64,000 nucleotides of DNA, taken from NCBI RefSeq assembly GCF_027451485.1, contig NZ_DAIDJE010000048.1, positions 1 through 64,000 on the forward strand, in the 5' to 3' direction. The notes beneath the pieces were generated by a model. The model was not told the DNA's origin. It saw only the letters and a program-made list of their open reading frames with translations, and did not search any database. Positions 46,850 through 56,156 of this stretch are shown here, one piece after another (the stretch's first letter is position 1; each line of letters opens with the position of its first letter). The DNA is from Bradyrhizobium sp. GTDB lineage: Bacteria; Pseudomonadota; Alphaproteobacteria; Rhizobiales; Xanthobacteraceae. The translations under genes and the position numbers were made by a program.

Positions 46850-47463
46850 GACTTCGGCTCCGCCTTCGCTTTCTCGTCACCCGGGAGCGGGTAGTCAGCG
46901 CCTTCCCATGGCGACATAAAATCGAATTTCCGGAATTCCTGATTGAGCCGGACCGGCTCGTACAGCACCCGCTTCTCCTGGTCGTCGTAGCGTACCTCGA
47001 CAAACCCGGTGAGCGGAAAATCCTTGCGCAGCGGGTGGCCGTCGAAACCGTAATCCGTCAACAGACGGCGCATGTCCGGGTGGCCAACGAAGATCACGCC
47101 GTAGAGATCGTAGGTTTCGCGCTCGAACCAGTCGGCGCCCGGAAACACGCCGATGATCGAAGGCACCTGCGTCGTTTCGTCAGCTTCGCCGCGCAGACGG
47201 ATGCGGGTATTCAAGGTCGGCGACAGCAGGTGGTAAACCACATCGAACCGCTTCTCGCGGCCGGGATAATCGACTGCCGTGACATCCGTCAGATTGACGA
47301 AGCGGCAGGCCGGATCGTCCCGGAGATAGCGGACGACATCGACGATGCGTTCGATCCGCACATCCACCGTAAGCTGGTTGAACGCCACCGAATGGCCCGT
47401 CGCCGCACCCGATAGCGCGCCAACGATCGTCTGCCCCAAAGCGTCAAGCTTGCCGTCGTCCAT
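46846..47463 (-). CDS. nuoC: NADH-quinone oxidoreductase subunit C
   Basis: The 30-kDa subunit, 205 residues, with the family signature [20 protein letters not shown] and the following [13 protein letters not shown]. It stabilises the connecting module with NuoD. It overlaps nuoD by 4 bases and starts 13 bases after nuoB. Confidence 0.96.
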   Translation of the reverse strand: MDDGKLDALGQTIVGALSGAATGHSVAFNQLTVDVRIERIVDVVRYLRDDPACRFVNLTDVTAVDYPGREKRFDVVYHLLSPTLNTRIRLRGEADETTQVPSIIGVFPGADWFERETYDLYGVIFVGHPDMRRLLTDYGFDGHPLRKDFPLTGFVEVRYDDQEKRVLYEPVRLNQEFRKFDFMSPWEGADYPLPGDEKAKAEPKS

Positions 47464-47476
47464 CCCAAAACCCTAG

Positions 47477-48073
47477 CTAGCGTTCGATGGTTCCCGTGCG
47501 CCGGATCTTCTTCTGCAACAAGAGGACCCCGTAGAGCAGCGCCTCTGCCGTGGGCGGGCAGCCGGGCACGTAGATGTCGATGGGCACGATGCGGTCACAG
47601 CCGCGAACCACCGAATAAGAATAGTGGTAATAACCGCCGCCATTGGCGCACGATCCCATCGAGATCACGTAGCGCGGTTCCGGCATCTGGTCGTAAACCT
47701 TGCGCAGCGCCGGCGCCATCTTGTTGGTCAGCGTGCCGGCGACGATCATCACGTCCGATTGCCGGGGCGAGGCCCGCGGCGCAAAGCCGAAGCGCTCGAC
47801 GTCATAACGCGGCATTGACACCTGCATCATTTCGACCGCGCAACAGGCAAGGCCGAATGTCATCCACATCAGCGAGCCGGTGCGCGCCCAGGTGATCAGG
47901 TCGTCGGCGGCGGCAACGAAGAAGCCCTTGTCCGAAAGCTCGTGATTGATCTCCAGGAAATAGGGGTCCTTGGCGCCGACCGGTTTTCCGGTGGAAGGGT
48001 CAATAATGCCGCTCGCAGCGGGCGCAACCGCCGGCGCGAACCCTGGCTTGGTGGGAGCTTGGCTCAATCCCAT
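47477..48073 (-). CDS. nuoB: NADH-quinone oxidoreductase subunit B
   Basis: Carries the terminal cluster N2, which reduces quinone. The 198-residue protein shows the tandem Cys of the cluster in [10 protein letters not shown], plus [10 protein letters not shown] and [14 protein letters not shown]. The start at 48073 overlaps the end of nuoA by 10 bases and leaves an Ala/Pro-rich N-terminal tail. Confidence 0.97.
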   Translation of the reverse strand: MGLSQAPTKPGFAPAVAPAASGIIDPSTGKPVGAKDPYFLEINHELSDKGFFVAAADDLITWARTGSLMWMTFGLACCAVEMMQVSMPRYDVERFGFAPRASPRQSDVMIVAGTLTNKMAPALRKVYDQMPEPRYVISMGSCANGGGYYHYSYSVVRGCDRIVPIDIYVPGCPPTAEALLYGVLLLQKKIRRTGTIER

Positions 48074-48429
48074 TCCAGCGCCCCTTTCTTCCATTCATAG
48101 GCAAAACCGACCGTGAGCACGGCCAGAAACACGAACATGGACCAGAACCCGGTCGCCCCCAGCTTTCCGTAGGCAACCGCCCACGGGAACAGAAAGGCGA
48201 CTTCAAGGTCGAAGATGATGAAGAGGATGGCGACCAGATAGAAGCGGACGTCGAACTTCATGCGGGCATCGTCAAAGGCATTGAAGCCGCATTCATAGGC
48301 CGAAAGTTTTTCCGGGTCCGGCTGCTGGAACGCCACCAGGAAGGGCGCAATCAGGAGCACCAGGCCGATCAGGCCGGCGACGCCGATAAACACCACGAGG
48401 GGAAGATAATTCTGGAGGATGCCGGTCAT
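48064..48429 (-). CDS. nuoA: NADH-quinone oxidoreductase subunit A
   Basis: ND3 homologue, 121 residues, three helices. The conserved loop [17 protein letters not shown], with the Cys that switches exposure during turnover, is present. It is the first gene of the nuo operon; the start at 48429 gives the usual length. Confidence 0.96.
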   Translation of the reverse strand: MTGILQNYLPLVVFIGVAGLIGLVLLIAPFLVAFQQPDPEKLSAYECGFNAFDDARMKFDVRFYLVAILFIIFDLEVAFLFPWAVAYGKLGATGFWSMFVFLAVLTVGFAYEWKKGALEWD

Positions 48430-48749
48430 CGGCGGAGCCTTGGTTTCGCTGCGGTCATCGGGGTCCGCAGATTCGTTGATTAGAATTGTTCCGAGCCTTA
48501 GCGCAGCGCACCAAGAGGCGCAAGACAAGCTATCTTGACGCCGTTTCGGAGTTCAGCCGGCGTGGAAAACTCCGTCGGACGTTTGGCCGGCGTCCAGTTC
48601 GTGGCTGCAACTTTGATTTCTGGCAACAGCCGCGCGTTCAGAGCGTCCGGCCAGAATGAAACCAATTTCATCGATATCCGAAACCAACCGGAAACAAATC
48701 AAGGGTACACGGGAACCAACAAACGGCGCCAAGACGCCCGGGAGGCTCC
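48430..48749 (-). promoter_or_regulatory. Upstream region of the nuo operon (320-base gap)
   Basis: No gene is seen. The promoter of nuoA must lie here on the minus strand and the promoter of the small gene at 48750 on the plus strand. A TCTTGC/GCTAAG pair near 48495-48525 (minus) is a weak sigma-70 candidate; no clear operator was identified. Confidence 0.3.
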
Positions 48750-48944
48750 ATGAACCACTCCATTCATTCCGCGGACCGTGCCACCCACCTGAAGATCGTC
48801 GTGACGGCGCTTGTGGCGGGAATCGCGGTTGCCGGTCTTGGAATTTTTGCCCGCACAGGCTCTGAATACCCCCCGAGCGCCGGAGTTCAGAAGGCTGGCC
48901 AGCCGATTGCCCTGTCCAGCTCCGACAGCCTGGGAGTCCGGTAG
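48750..48944 (+). CDS. Small one-helix hypothetical protein
   Basis: A 64-residue protein with one hydrophobic helix (about 16-33) between a polar N-terminus and a Ser/Gly-rich tail. A GGGAGG ribosome binding site is 8 bases before the ATG. It is divergent from the nuo operon. I have no family assignment; it resembles small proteins of Bradyrhizobium from memory. Confidence 0.65.
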   Translation: MNHSIHSADRATHLKIVVTALVAGIAVAGLGIFARTGSEYPPSAGVQKAGQPIALSSSDSLGVR

Positions 48945-49085
48945 CCGTAGCTTTTGTCCCCGAAGTACCCCGTTCACCAAGGGCGCCAGATAGCCGCTTG
49001 CGGCAGCAGCAGATACGTTTAACGGGCGACACCCCCCAGATAGGGTCAACAAGCTGAGAATCCAGATGGTTAGGCGGGTTTCCTG

Positions 49086-49382
49086 TTAAACCGCTTCCTC
49101 CAGCTCCTTGGCCGCGCGGAACGCGACCTTCTTGCTTGCCTTGATCTGGATCTGTTCGCCGGTCGCGGGGTTGCGGCCGACGCGGGCGGCGCGCTTGCGC
49201 ACCTGGAGGATGCCGAGGCCGACGATGCGAATACGCTCACCCTCCTTCAGGTGTTTGGTGATCCGCTCCACGAGGTCAGTCAGGATGGTTTCCGCCTGTT
49301 TCTTGGGCAGCTCGTGCGCCTCGGCGATGTCAGCGGCGAGGTGCTTGAGCGTGATGGTGGCGGGGGTCGCAGCTTTCGCCAT
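49086..49382 (-). CDS. HU-like DNA-binding protein
   Basis: Histone-like protein of the HU/IHF fold, 98 residues. The beta-arm region GRNPATGEQIQIKASKKV is typical of HU. It bends DNA and compacts the nucleoid. The basic N-terminus is slightly longer than in E. coli HU. It appears to be a single-gene unit next to tRNA-Asp. Confidence 0.93.
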   Translation of the reverse strand: MAKAATPATITLKHLAADIAEAHELPKKQAETILTDLVERITKHLKEGERIRIVGLGILQVRKRAARVGRNPATGEQIQIKASKKVAFRAAKELEEAV

Positions 49383-49605
49383 GTTTGGCCTCCCTGTGTT
49401 AATGGTCTTCGAGAAACCAGGAAGCCGAAGCTATGGACGATTCGTGGTTTCGCTCCCCGTGTGGCTTTGCCTGCAAATAGCGCCTTTTTTGCATCGTACG
49501 TGGCGGAAAGCCCGGCGAAACAGCTGGTTTTGCAACAACCTTGACTAAAGACAGACACCCCTTTAATTCCTGCTCCGTTGCGGACCGGTCTTGATCGGAG
49601 CATCC

Positions 49606-49682
49606 GCGGGAGTAGCTCAGTTGGTTAGAGCGCCGCCCTGTCACGGCGGAGGCCGCGGGTTCGAGTCCCGTCTCTCGCGCCA
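49606..49682 (+). tRNA. tRNA-Asp (GTC)
   Basis: A 77-base cloverleaf. The acceptor stem 49606-49612 pairs with 49672-49678, with one G-T pair. The anticodon loop CTGTCAC gives GTC, the T-loop is TTCGAGT, and a CCA is encoded at the 3' end. Confidence 0.97.
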
Positions 49683-49718
49683 TCTCCCCTCAGGCGCGAT
49701 TTTCTGTTACTCGCGGGC

Positions 49719-50981
49719 ATGACCGCGAACTCCTCCCGCCTCGCCTTTGCCCATACCGTGACCGAGCGCTTCCTGCGCTATGTGGTGATCGACACCCAGT
49801 CCGATCCGGAATCGCCGACCTGCCCCTCGACCGAGAAGCAGAAGAATCTGGGACGTCTGCTCGCTGCCGAACTCCAGGAGATCGGCCTGTCCGATGCCCA
49901 CCTCGACGATTACGGCTACGTCTATGCGACCCTGCCGGCAAATTCCGACAAGCAGGTGCCGGTGATCTGCTTCTGCTCGCACATGGATACGTCGCCCGAC
50001 TGTTCCGGCGCCAATGTCAGACCCCAGGTCGTGAAGAACTACCGGGGCGGCGACATCGTGCTGCCGGCCGATCCCTCGCAAGTGATCCGTTATGCCGAGC
50101 ATCCCGCGCTGGCGAGCCAGATCGGCCACGACATCATCACGACCGACGGCACGACGCTGCTCGGCGCCGACAACAAAGCCGGCGTCGCCGAGATCATGGA
50201 TGCGGTGCATTTCCTGTTGAAGAACCCGCAAATCAAGCACGGCACGATCAAGGTGCTGTTCACACCGGACGAGGAGATCGGCCGCGGCGTCGACAAGGCC
50301 GACTTGAAAAAGCTCGGCGCCGATTTCGCCTATACGATCGATGGCGAGAGCGCGGGTCAGATCGAGGACGAGACGTTCTCGGCGGACGCAGCGACCATCA
50401 CAATCCAGGGCGTTTCCGCGCACCCCGGCTTTGCCAAGGGCAAGATGGAGCACGCGATCAAGATCGCAGCCGCCATCGTCGAGCGCCTGCCGAAAAATAC
50501 CTGCTCTCCGGAGACCACCGCAGGCCGGGAGGGATTTTTACATCCCACCGGCATATCCGGGACGCTCGAAGCGGCGACACTGGGCCTGATCGTCCGCGAC
50601 TTCACCGAGGACGGTCTGCGCGACAAGGAAGCGCTGCTGGAGCGCATCGTCAAAGAGGTGATGAAGGACTTCCCGCGCTCGAGCTACCAGATCGAAATCA
50701 AGCAGCAGTACCGCAACATGAAGCAGGTGATCGATCGTCACCCGGAGATCGTCGAATATGCGGTAGAGGCGGTTCGGCGCGCAGGATTGACGCCGGCGAA
50801 GACCGCGATCCGCGGCGGCACCGACGGCTCGCGGCTGTCGTTCATGGGGCTGCCCTGCCCCAACATGTTCGCCGGCGAACACGCTTTCCATTCGCGGCTC
50901 GAATGGGTCAGCCGGCAGGACATGGAAAAGGCCGTGCAGACCATCGTGCATCTTGCGATGATCTGGGAAGAACGGGCGTAA
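49719..50981 (+). CDS. pepT: Peptidase T (tripeptide aminopeptidase)
   Basis: M20 family di-zinc aminopeptidase, 420 residues, that removes the N-terminal residue from tripeptides. Metal-ligand segments are visible: CSHMDTSPD, GADNKAG, PDEEIG with the catalytic Glu, and GEHAFHS. It starts 37 bases after tRNA-Asp and converges with the methyltransferase gene. The product is cytoplasmic and recycles peptides. Confidence 0.95.
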   Translation: MTANSSRLAFAHTVTERFLRYVVIDTQSDPESPTCPSTEKQKNLGRLLAAELQEIGLSDAHLDDYGYVYATLPANSDKQVPVICFCSHMDTSPDCSGANVRPQVVKNYRGGDIVLPADPSQVIRYAEHPALASQIGHDIITTDGTTLLGADNKAGVAEIMDAVHFLLKNPQIKHGTIKVLFTPDEEIGRGVDKADLKKLGADFAYTIDGESAGQIEDETFSADAATITIQGVSAHPGFAKGKMEHAIKIAAAIVERLPKNTCSPETTAGREGFLHPTGISGTLEAATLGLIVRDFTEDGLRDKEALLERIVKEVMKDFPRSSYQIEIKQQYRNMKQVIDRHPEIVEYAVEAVRRAGLTPAKTAIRGGTDGSRLSFMGLPCPNMFAGEHAFHSRLEWVSRQDMEKAVQTIVHLAMIWEERA

Positions 50982-51009
50982 ACCGCAGGCCTTGCTCGAC
51001 GCCTTCTGG

Positions 51010-51867
51010 CTATGCCTTGGCTGTCACGATCCAGATCGCGCCGTCGAGCGGTACCGAAGGTCCCTTGGCATAAGGCGCGAGCGCGTCGCGGACCGACTGG
51101 GTTGCGGCCGCGACGATCTCGGCTGGCTGATCCGTGAGCGCGCGGGAGGCAGGCCCCATCTGGATGCCGCTTTTGACCGCCGCCTCCAGGCCCTGCCCAA
51201 TCGCCATGTCGAACGAAAGGTTGCAGGGCTCCATCGCAATTCCGGAAAAGCCGGCGGCCGTGAGAATGCGCCTCACGCGCTCCGCGGAGGCGAAGGCGAA
51301 CGGGCCCGGCTCGTCGGGACCGACCGGCGGCATTTTCGGAACGTGACGGTAAACAGCCTGCAGCGGAACCATGAAGAACGGATTTTCACGCGGCTCCCGC
51401 CAGCAAGCAAAAGTGACCCGACCTGTTCGCCGCATCGCGCGATGCATATTGGTGAAGGATATTGCGGGATCGGCGAAAAACATCACGCCGAAGCGCGAGG
51501 CGAGCAGATCGAAACGGTCCGGCGGGAACGGATGCACGGTGGCGTCGGCGAGAATGAAATCGATCGGCGCATCGGGTGGGGCGAGCTCCCGGGCACGGGC
51601 CAGCATCGGCGCCGAAATATCGACGGCCGTGACATGTCCAGTCCGCCCCGTGCGTTCCGCAAACGCGCGCGAGGTGGCGCCGCTGCCGCACCCGATGTCG
51701 AGAATTTGCTCGCCGGGAGTGATCCGGGCGCGGTCGATCAGCAGATCGACCACTGGTCGCAGCAGAATGTCCTGGCTGGCCTGCCGATCGACCCAGCGCT
51801 GGCCTCCGGGACCATTCCAGTAAGCAATCTGATCGGCATTCTTCTCGTGACCTTGAGGTGCATCCAT
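51010..51867 (-). CDS. Class I SAM-dependent methyltransferase
   Basis: A 285-residue protein with motif I ILDIGCGSGATSRAF (about residues 55-69), motif II and the following Rossmann strands. The acceptor-binding C-terminal part gives no clear substrate. It is similar to the UbiE/Arsenite-type superfamily only at the fold level, so no reaction is named. It converges with pepT and diverges from the Cys-rich gene at 51976. Confidence 0.8.
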   Translation of the reverse strand: MDAPQGHEKNADQIAYWNGPGGQRWVDRQASQDILLRPVVDLLIDRARITPGEQILDIGCGSGATSRAFAERTGRTGHVTAVDISAPMLARARELAPPDAPIDFILADATVHPFPPDRFDLLASRFGVMFFADPAISFTNMHRAMRRTGRVTFACWREPRENPFFMVPLQAVYRHVPKMPPVGPDEPGPFAFASAERVRRILTAAGFSGIAMEPCNLSFDMAIGQGLEAAVKSGIQMGPASRALTDQPAEIVAAATQSVRDALAPYAKGPSVPLDGAIWIVTAKA

Positions 51868-51975
51868 GTCTCAGACCCGTGTTAACGCCTGCTGCCCGGC
51901 AACTTTGTCGTCGCTGTCAATATCACATAATCTGCGTTGTGGTGGTCAAAGCCATGTTGCGAAAGGGCGCCGATC

Positions 51976-52296
51976 GTGAAGTTCGTCCATTCCATGCTGC
52001 TGGCAACGTTGCTTGCCGGCGCCGCTCAGGCGGAGTGGTCGAAAAAGGACTATTCCGCCGAATATGATGCCTGCCTTCCCGCGTGTGACAAGAACCACCC
52101 GAACGAGCACGAAAAGTGCGTCAACTATTGCAAATGCGTTACCGGCGGCATGCAGGCGCAGTTCGCTGACCACGAACAGATGACACGGCAAGTGGCCCAG
52201 CAAAAAATGAAGGACCGGATCGCAAACCTTCAGAAGATGGCCAACTCCTGCAATCACAAGCAGTGGGGCAGTCCCGCGTGGAAGTTGAGATTTTAG
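51976..52296 (+). CDS. Secreted twin CX3C-type small protein
   Basis: A 106-residue protein starting with GTG. A signal peptide (1 to about 19, ending AAQA) precedes a twin Cys-X3-Cys pattern: C33, C37, C48, C52, plus C54 and one more near the C-terminus. GAAAGGG lies about 13 bases before the start. The twin CX3C spacing resembles disulfide-stapled helical hairpins known in eukaryotic small Tim proteins; that is a shape analogy, not homology. Function unknown. Confidence 0.7.
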   Translation: MKFVHSMLLATLLAGAAQAEWSKKDYSAEYDACLPACDKNHPNEHEKCVNYCKCVTGGMQAQFADHEQMTRQVAQQKMKDRIANLQKMANSCNHKQWGSPAWKLRF

Positions 52297-52475
52297 TGAC
52301 AGCCGCGCCAACGATTGTCTGCACGAAAGCAGGTCACATCGCATTGCCGCCGCGCCGAGATCGGGCGGGGACTAGCCCTATGTCCACAACGTTACACACA
52401 ATCACGAACGGGACTTTGTAGGAACGTCGCGCCGACGCACTTCTTATCCTCCGATCAGAGAGAATAGAGGACGAC

Positions 52476-52823
52476 ATGAAGATCACGACAGTAATTCTGG
52501 CAACGGCGCTCGTCGCATCGGGCAGCGTGGCTTTCGCCCAGGGCGGCGGTGGTGGCGGAGGAGGCGGCGCGGGTGGCGGCGGCGCGGGTGCTGCCGCGGG
52601 CGGTGGCGGCTCCTCGGGAGCAGCGGGCGCAGGCTCAGTCGGCGGCACAGCGTCGCCGGGGATGACTTCGCCCGGCAGCATCACGTCGGGCAACAGAGCA
52701 ACCGGCGGGACCACGGGCATGGGAACGGGTAATGACCCGGCTACCCGGGCAAATCCCGGACTCAATGCAAACGGACCTTGCAACGGTGCCAAGTCGACGA
52801 CGGGTAATACACCGTCTTGCTAG
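52476..52823 (+). CDS. Secreted glycine-rich small protein
   Basis: A 115-residue protein with a signal peptide (1 to about 21, ending AFA) and a long Gly/Ala/Ser-rich low-complexity stretch (residues 23-90), then a Cys near 101 and a C-terminal Cys. Cell-surface or stress proteins often look like this. The downstream CsbD gene, 58 bases away, suggests a shared stress role. Confidence 0.6.
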   Translation: MKITTVILATALVASGSVAFAQGGGGGGGGGAGGGGAGAAAGGGGSSGAAGAGSVGGTASPGMTSPGSITSGNRATGGTTGMGTGNDPATRANPGLNANGPCNGAKSTTGNTPSC

Positions 52824-52881
52824 CGGGAACTTCTCTTAACCGCGGACGCTTATCCCACCAGCAACGAGATGGAGACACACG

Positions 52882-53061
52882 ATGGATAAGGAACATGTAA
52901 AAGGCGCCGCTGACAAGGCAAAGGGCGCGATCAAGGATATCGCCGGGAAGGCGACGGGAGACAAGGAACTTCAATCCGAAGGCAAGATGGATAAAGCGAA
53001 AGGCGATGTGCACAAAGCCGCCGGAGACGTAAAGGACGCGGTGAAGCACGCGACCAAGTAG
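52882..53061 (+). CDS. CsbD-like stress protein
   Basis: A 59-residue protein made of Lys/Ala/Gly/Asp-rich repeats (KGAADKAKGAIKD, then DKAKGDVHKAAGD). This is the pattern of the CsbD family, which is induced by general stress in several bacteria. It is hydrophilic, without signal peptide. The ATG at 52882 follows GGAGAC. The gene is short enough to be missed by length-filtered gene callers. Confidence 0.9.
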   Translation: MDKEHVKGAADKAKGAIKDIAGKATGDKELQSEGKMDKAKGDVHKAAGDVKDAVKHATK

Positions 53062-53212
53062 ATTGGCTTCGCGTCATATTCCGGAAATGGGCCGCCCCCG
53101 GGCGGCTCATTTCGTTACCAAGGGTGTAAGAGGTTTAGGAAGTTCGCAGAGATCCAAGCGCGGCTGTGCTGACTTGGCCGCTGCTGGGAGTGTTCTTCAA
53201 AAACCGAAAGCA

Positions 53213-53289
53213 TGGTGGGCGGCTACGGATTCGAACCGCAGACCCTCTCGGTGTAAACGAGATGCTCTAACCAGCTGAGCTAGCCGCCC
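53213..53289 (-). tRNA. tRNA-Val (TAC)
   Basis: A 77-base cloverleaf on the minus strand. The acceptor stem GGGCGGC begins at 53289 and the anticodon loop TTTACAC gives TAC. The T-loop TTCGAAT and an encoded CCA end are present. Confidence 0.97.
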
Positions 53290-53363
53290 GTAGGAGGAGT
53301 GTTTAGCCTCGCGCACCCCTTTGGCGCAAGGTCCGATCCGGCCGCCCTTTCCCGGCAGGGCGG

Positions 53364-53393
53364 AAAAAAACGGCGCCCGAAGGCGCCGTTTTC
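53364..53393 (-). terminator. Intrinsic terminator of lon
   Basis: An 11-base stem (53367-53377 with 53382-53392) with a CGAA-type tetraloop, followed on the minus strand by seven T. It lies 20 bases after the lon stop. The plus strand also has four T, so it may work in both directions. Confidence 0.85.
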
Positions 53394-53412
53394 ATTCAAG
53401 TGTCGAGGGACT

Positions 53413-55842
53413 TTAGTGCGCGGTCAGGCCGCCTGAGGCCTCGTCACCGGCCTCCGGGGTCACCGGCACCTTGGCGGAGTCTTCCTCCCAGACGATCGGC
53501 ACGGGAGGCCGCACCAGCGCCTTGGCCACCACCTCGTCAAGCCGGGTGACCGGGATGATGTTCATCCCGCCCTTGATCGCATCGGAAATCTCCGTGAGAT
53601 CCTTGGCGTTGTCTTCCGGGATCAGCACCGTCTTGATACCGCCGCGCGCGGCGGCCAAGAGCTTCTCCTTCAACCCGCCGATCGGAAGCACCCTGCCCCG
53701 CAGCGTGATTTCGCCGGTCATGGCGACATCATGCCGGACCGGAATGCCGGTCATCACCGAAATGATGGCGGTTGCCATTGCGACGCCGGCCGACGGGCCG
53801 TCCTTCGGGGTTGCCCCCTCCGGCACGTGGACGTGAATGTCCCGCTTGTCGAACAGCGGCGGCTCGATGCCAAAGCCAACCGCGCGCGAGCGGACGAAAG
53901 ATGCCGCCGCCGAGATCGACTCCTTCATCACGTCGCGCAGATTGCCCGTGACGGTCATCTTGCCCTTGCCGGGCATCATGACGCCTTCGATCGTCAAGAG
54001 TTCGCCGCCGACATCTGTCCAGGCAAGTCCGGTGACAATGCCGACCTGGTCGTCGGTCTCGATCTCCCCATAGCGGAACTTCGGCACGCCAAGGAAGTCT
54101 TCGATCGTCTTCTCGGTGACCTTGACCGACTTCTTCTTGGAGATCATCAACTCCTTCACCGCCTTGCGGGCGAGTGTCGAAAGTTCACGCTCCAGGTTCC
54201 GCACGCCCGCTTCGCGGGTGTAACGGCGGATCATCAGAAGCAGCGCGTCATCGTCGATCGACCATTCCTTGGTGTCCAGACCGTGCTTGGAGAGCGCGTT
54301 CGGGATCAGGTGCTTGCGCGCGATCTCCACCTTCTCGTTCTCGGTGTAGCCGGCGATCCGGATGATCTCCATGCGGTCCATCAAGGGTCCGGGAATATTG
54401 AGCGTATTCGCGGTCGTGATGAACATCACGTTGGAGAGATCGTAATCGACCTCGAGGTAGTGGTCGTTGAAGGACGAGTTCTGCTCGGGGTCAAGAACCT
54501 CAAGCAGCGCCGACGACGGATCGCCGCGGAAATCGGCGCCCATCTTGTCGATCTCGTCCAGAAGGAACAGCGGGTTCGACGTCTTGGCCTTGCGCATCGA
54601 CTGGATGATCTTGCCCGGCATCGAACCGATATAGGTCCGCCGGTGCCCGCGGATTTCGGCCTCATCCCGCACACCGCCGAGCGAGACGCGCACGAACTCG
54701 CGCCCTGTCGCCTTCGCAATCGACTTGCCGAGCGAGGTCTTGCCGACGCCGGGAGGCCCGACGAGGCACAGGATCGGCCCGGTCAGCTTGTTGGCGCGCG
54801 ACTGCACCGCCAGATACTCGACGATCCGGTCCTTGACCTTCTCGAGCCCGTAGTGGTCGCTGTCGAGCACTTCCTGCGCGGCAACGAGGTCCTTCTTGAC
54901 CTTGGATTTCTTGTTCCACGGGATCGACAGCAGCCAGTCGAGATAGTTGCGCACGACAGTCGCTTCCGCCGACATCGGCGACATCTGGCGCAGCTTCTTC
55001 AGCTCGTGCTGCGCCTTTTCGCGCGCTTCCTTGGAAAGCTTGGTCTTGGAGATTTTCTCTTCGAGATCGGCGAGTTCGTCCCGGCCCTCGTCGTCGCCGA
55101 GTTCCTTCTGAATCGCCTTCATCTGCTCGTTGAGATAGTACTCGCGCTGGGTCTTCTCCATCTGGCGCTTGACGCGCGAGCGGATGCGCTTCTCGACCTG
55201 GAGCACGGAGATCTCGCTCTCCATCAACCCGAGCACCTTCTCAAGCCGCGCCGTCACCGACAGCGTCTCCAGGATCGACTGCCGGTCGGCGATCTTGACG
55301 GCCAGATGCGAAGCCACGGTGTCGCCCAGCTTGGCGAAATCCGTGATCGCCTGCACCACGCCGACGACCTCTGCCGAAATCTTCTTGTTGAGCTTCACAT
55401 AGCTTTCGAAATCCGACACGACCGAACGCGCCAGCGCTTCCGCTTCGACTGACGTGGCGTCGGTGTCGGCGAGCGCCACCGCGGTCGCCTCATAATATTC
55501 GGTACGCGCGGTGTATTTTTCCACACGTGCGCGTTCGAGCCCTTCCACCAGCACCTTGACGGTGCCGTCGGGTAATTTCAGGAGCTGCAACACGCTTGCA
55601 AGCGTGCCAGTCTCGTAAATCGCATCCGGCGCCGGATCATCGTCAGACGCGTTCTTCTGCGTCGCGAGCATGATCAGCGCATCGTTCTTCATCACCTCTT
55701 CAAGCGCGCGGATCGACTTCTCGCGGCCGACGAACAGCGGCACGATCATGTGCGGGAAAACGACGATGTCGCGCAGCGGCAGAACGGGATAAGCGTGGCT
55801 TTCGCCATGAACGATCGATGGCCGGGGTTTTGGGGTGGTCAT
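53413..55842 (-). CDS. lon: Endopeptidase La (Lon protease)
   Basis: ATP-dependent protease, 809 residues, degrading misfolded and regulatory proteins. It has the N-terminal LON substrate domain, Walker A GPPGVGKT near residue 364, Walker [12 protein letters not shown], and the C-terminal Ser-Lys dyad in KDGPSAG (about 684) and LKEKLLAA (about 725). The start at 55842 follows AAAGGAAAAGG and matches the family; the longer frame has no support. Upstream, at 55996-56028, TTGACA and TAATAT boxes are spaced 21 bases apart, which is wider than a normal sigma-70 promoter. Confidence 0.96.
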   Translation of the reverse strand: MTTPKPRPSIVHGESHAYPVLPLRDIVVFPHMIVPLFVGREKSIRALEEVMKNDALIMLATQKNASDDDPAPDAIYETGTLASVLQLLKLPDGTVKVLVEGLERARVEKYTARTEYYEATAVALADTDATSVEAEALARSVVSDFESYVKLNKKISAEVVGVVQAITDFAKLGDTVASHLAVKIADRQSILETLSVTARLEKVLGLMESEISVLQVEKRIRSRVKRQMEKTQREYYLNEQMKAIQKELGDDEGRDELADLEEKISKTKLSKEAREKAQHELKKLRQMSPMSAEATVVRNYLDWLLSIPWNKKSKVKKDLVAAQEVLDSDHYGLEKVKDRIVEYLAVQSRANKLTGPILCLVGPPGVGKTSLGKSIAKATGREFVRVSLGGVRDEAEIRGHRRTYIGSMPGKIIQSMRKAKTSNPLFLLDEIDKMGADFRGDPSSALLEVLDPEQNSSFNDHYLEVDYDLSNVMFITTANTLNIPGPLMDRMEIIRIAGYTENEKVEIARKHLIPNALSKHGLDTKEWSIDDDALLLMIRRYTREAGVRNLERELSTLARKAVKELMISKKKSVKVTEKTIEDFLGVPKFRYGEIETDDQVGIVTGLAWTDVGGELLTIEGVMMPGKGKMTVTGNLRDVMKESISAAASFVRSRAVGFGIEPPLFDKRDIHVHVPEGATPKDGPSAGVAMATAIISVMTGIPVRHDVAMTGEITLRGRVLPIGGLKEKLLAAARGGIKTVLIPEDNAKDLTEISDAIKGGMNIIPVTRLDEVVAKALVRPPVPIVWEEDSAKVPVTPEAGDEASGGLTAH

Positions 55843-56131
55843 GGCCTTTTCCTTTTGTTGTGCCCCCTTGCACGCCATCCGCATCATGCGCAACGGCCAC
55901 AAGGTGCCGAGTCCGCCGGAAAACCGGAGCCTGATGAGGCCGCCGTTCCGGCTTTTGCCGGCGCGAATCTTCGAGGTACTTTCACGCCGCCAGTGATATT
56001 AGGTGGCTATCGGCGGGAGGGGTGTCAAGTCGCTGAAAATGCCTGTGGGACAAGGCAAAATAAGGCTTGCAACCTAGCTTGAAACGGCCGCCGAAAAGGC
56101 CCGACAGCGCCCCTGAAGAACACCGATAGCC
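55843..56131. other. Gap between clpX and lon
   Basis: No gene is seen. The region must contain the lon promoter; no confident heat-shock box could be assigned beyond the widely spaced TTGACA/TAATAT pair. Confidence 0.4.
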
Positions 56132-56156
56132 AAGCGCCTGAAGTCTTCAGGCGCTT
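56132..56156. repeat. 25-base near-perfect palindrome over the clpX stop codon
   Basis: The arms 56132-56143 and 56145-56156 are exactly complementary around one central base. The stop codon of clpX (56147-56149) is inside the right arm, so the coding sequence itself provides half of the hairpin. There is no T-run on the minus strand. It may protect the clpX mRNA 3' end. Confidence 0.75.

Noticed and set aside
53731-55452. 573-codon plus-strand frame opposite lon
   Set aside because: Antisense shadow of lon.
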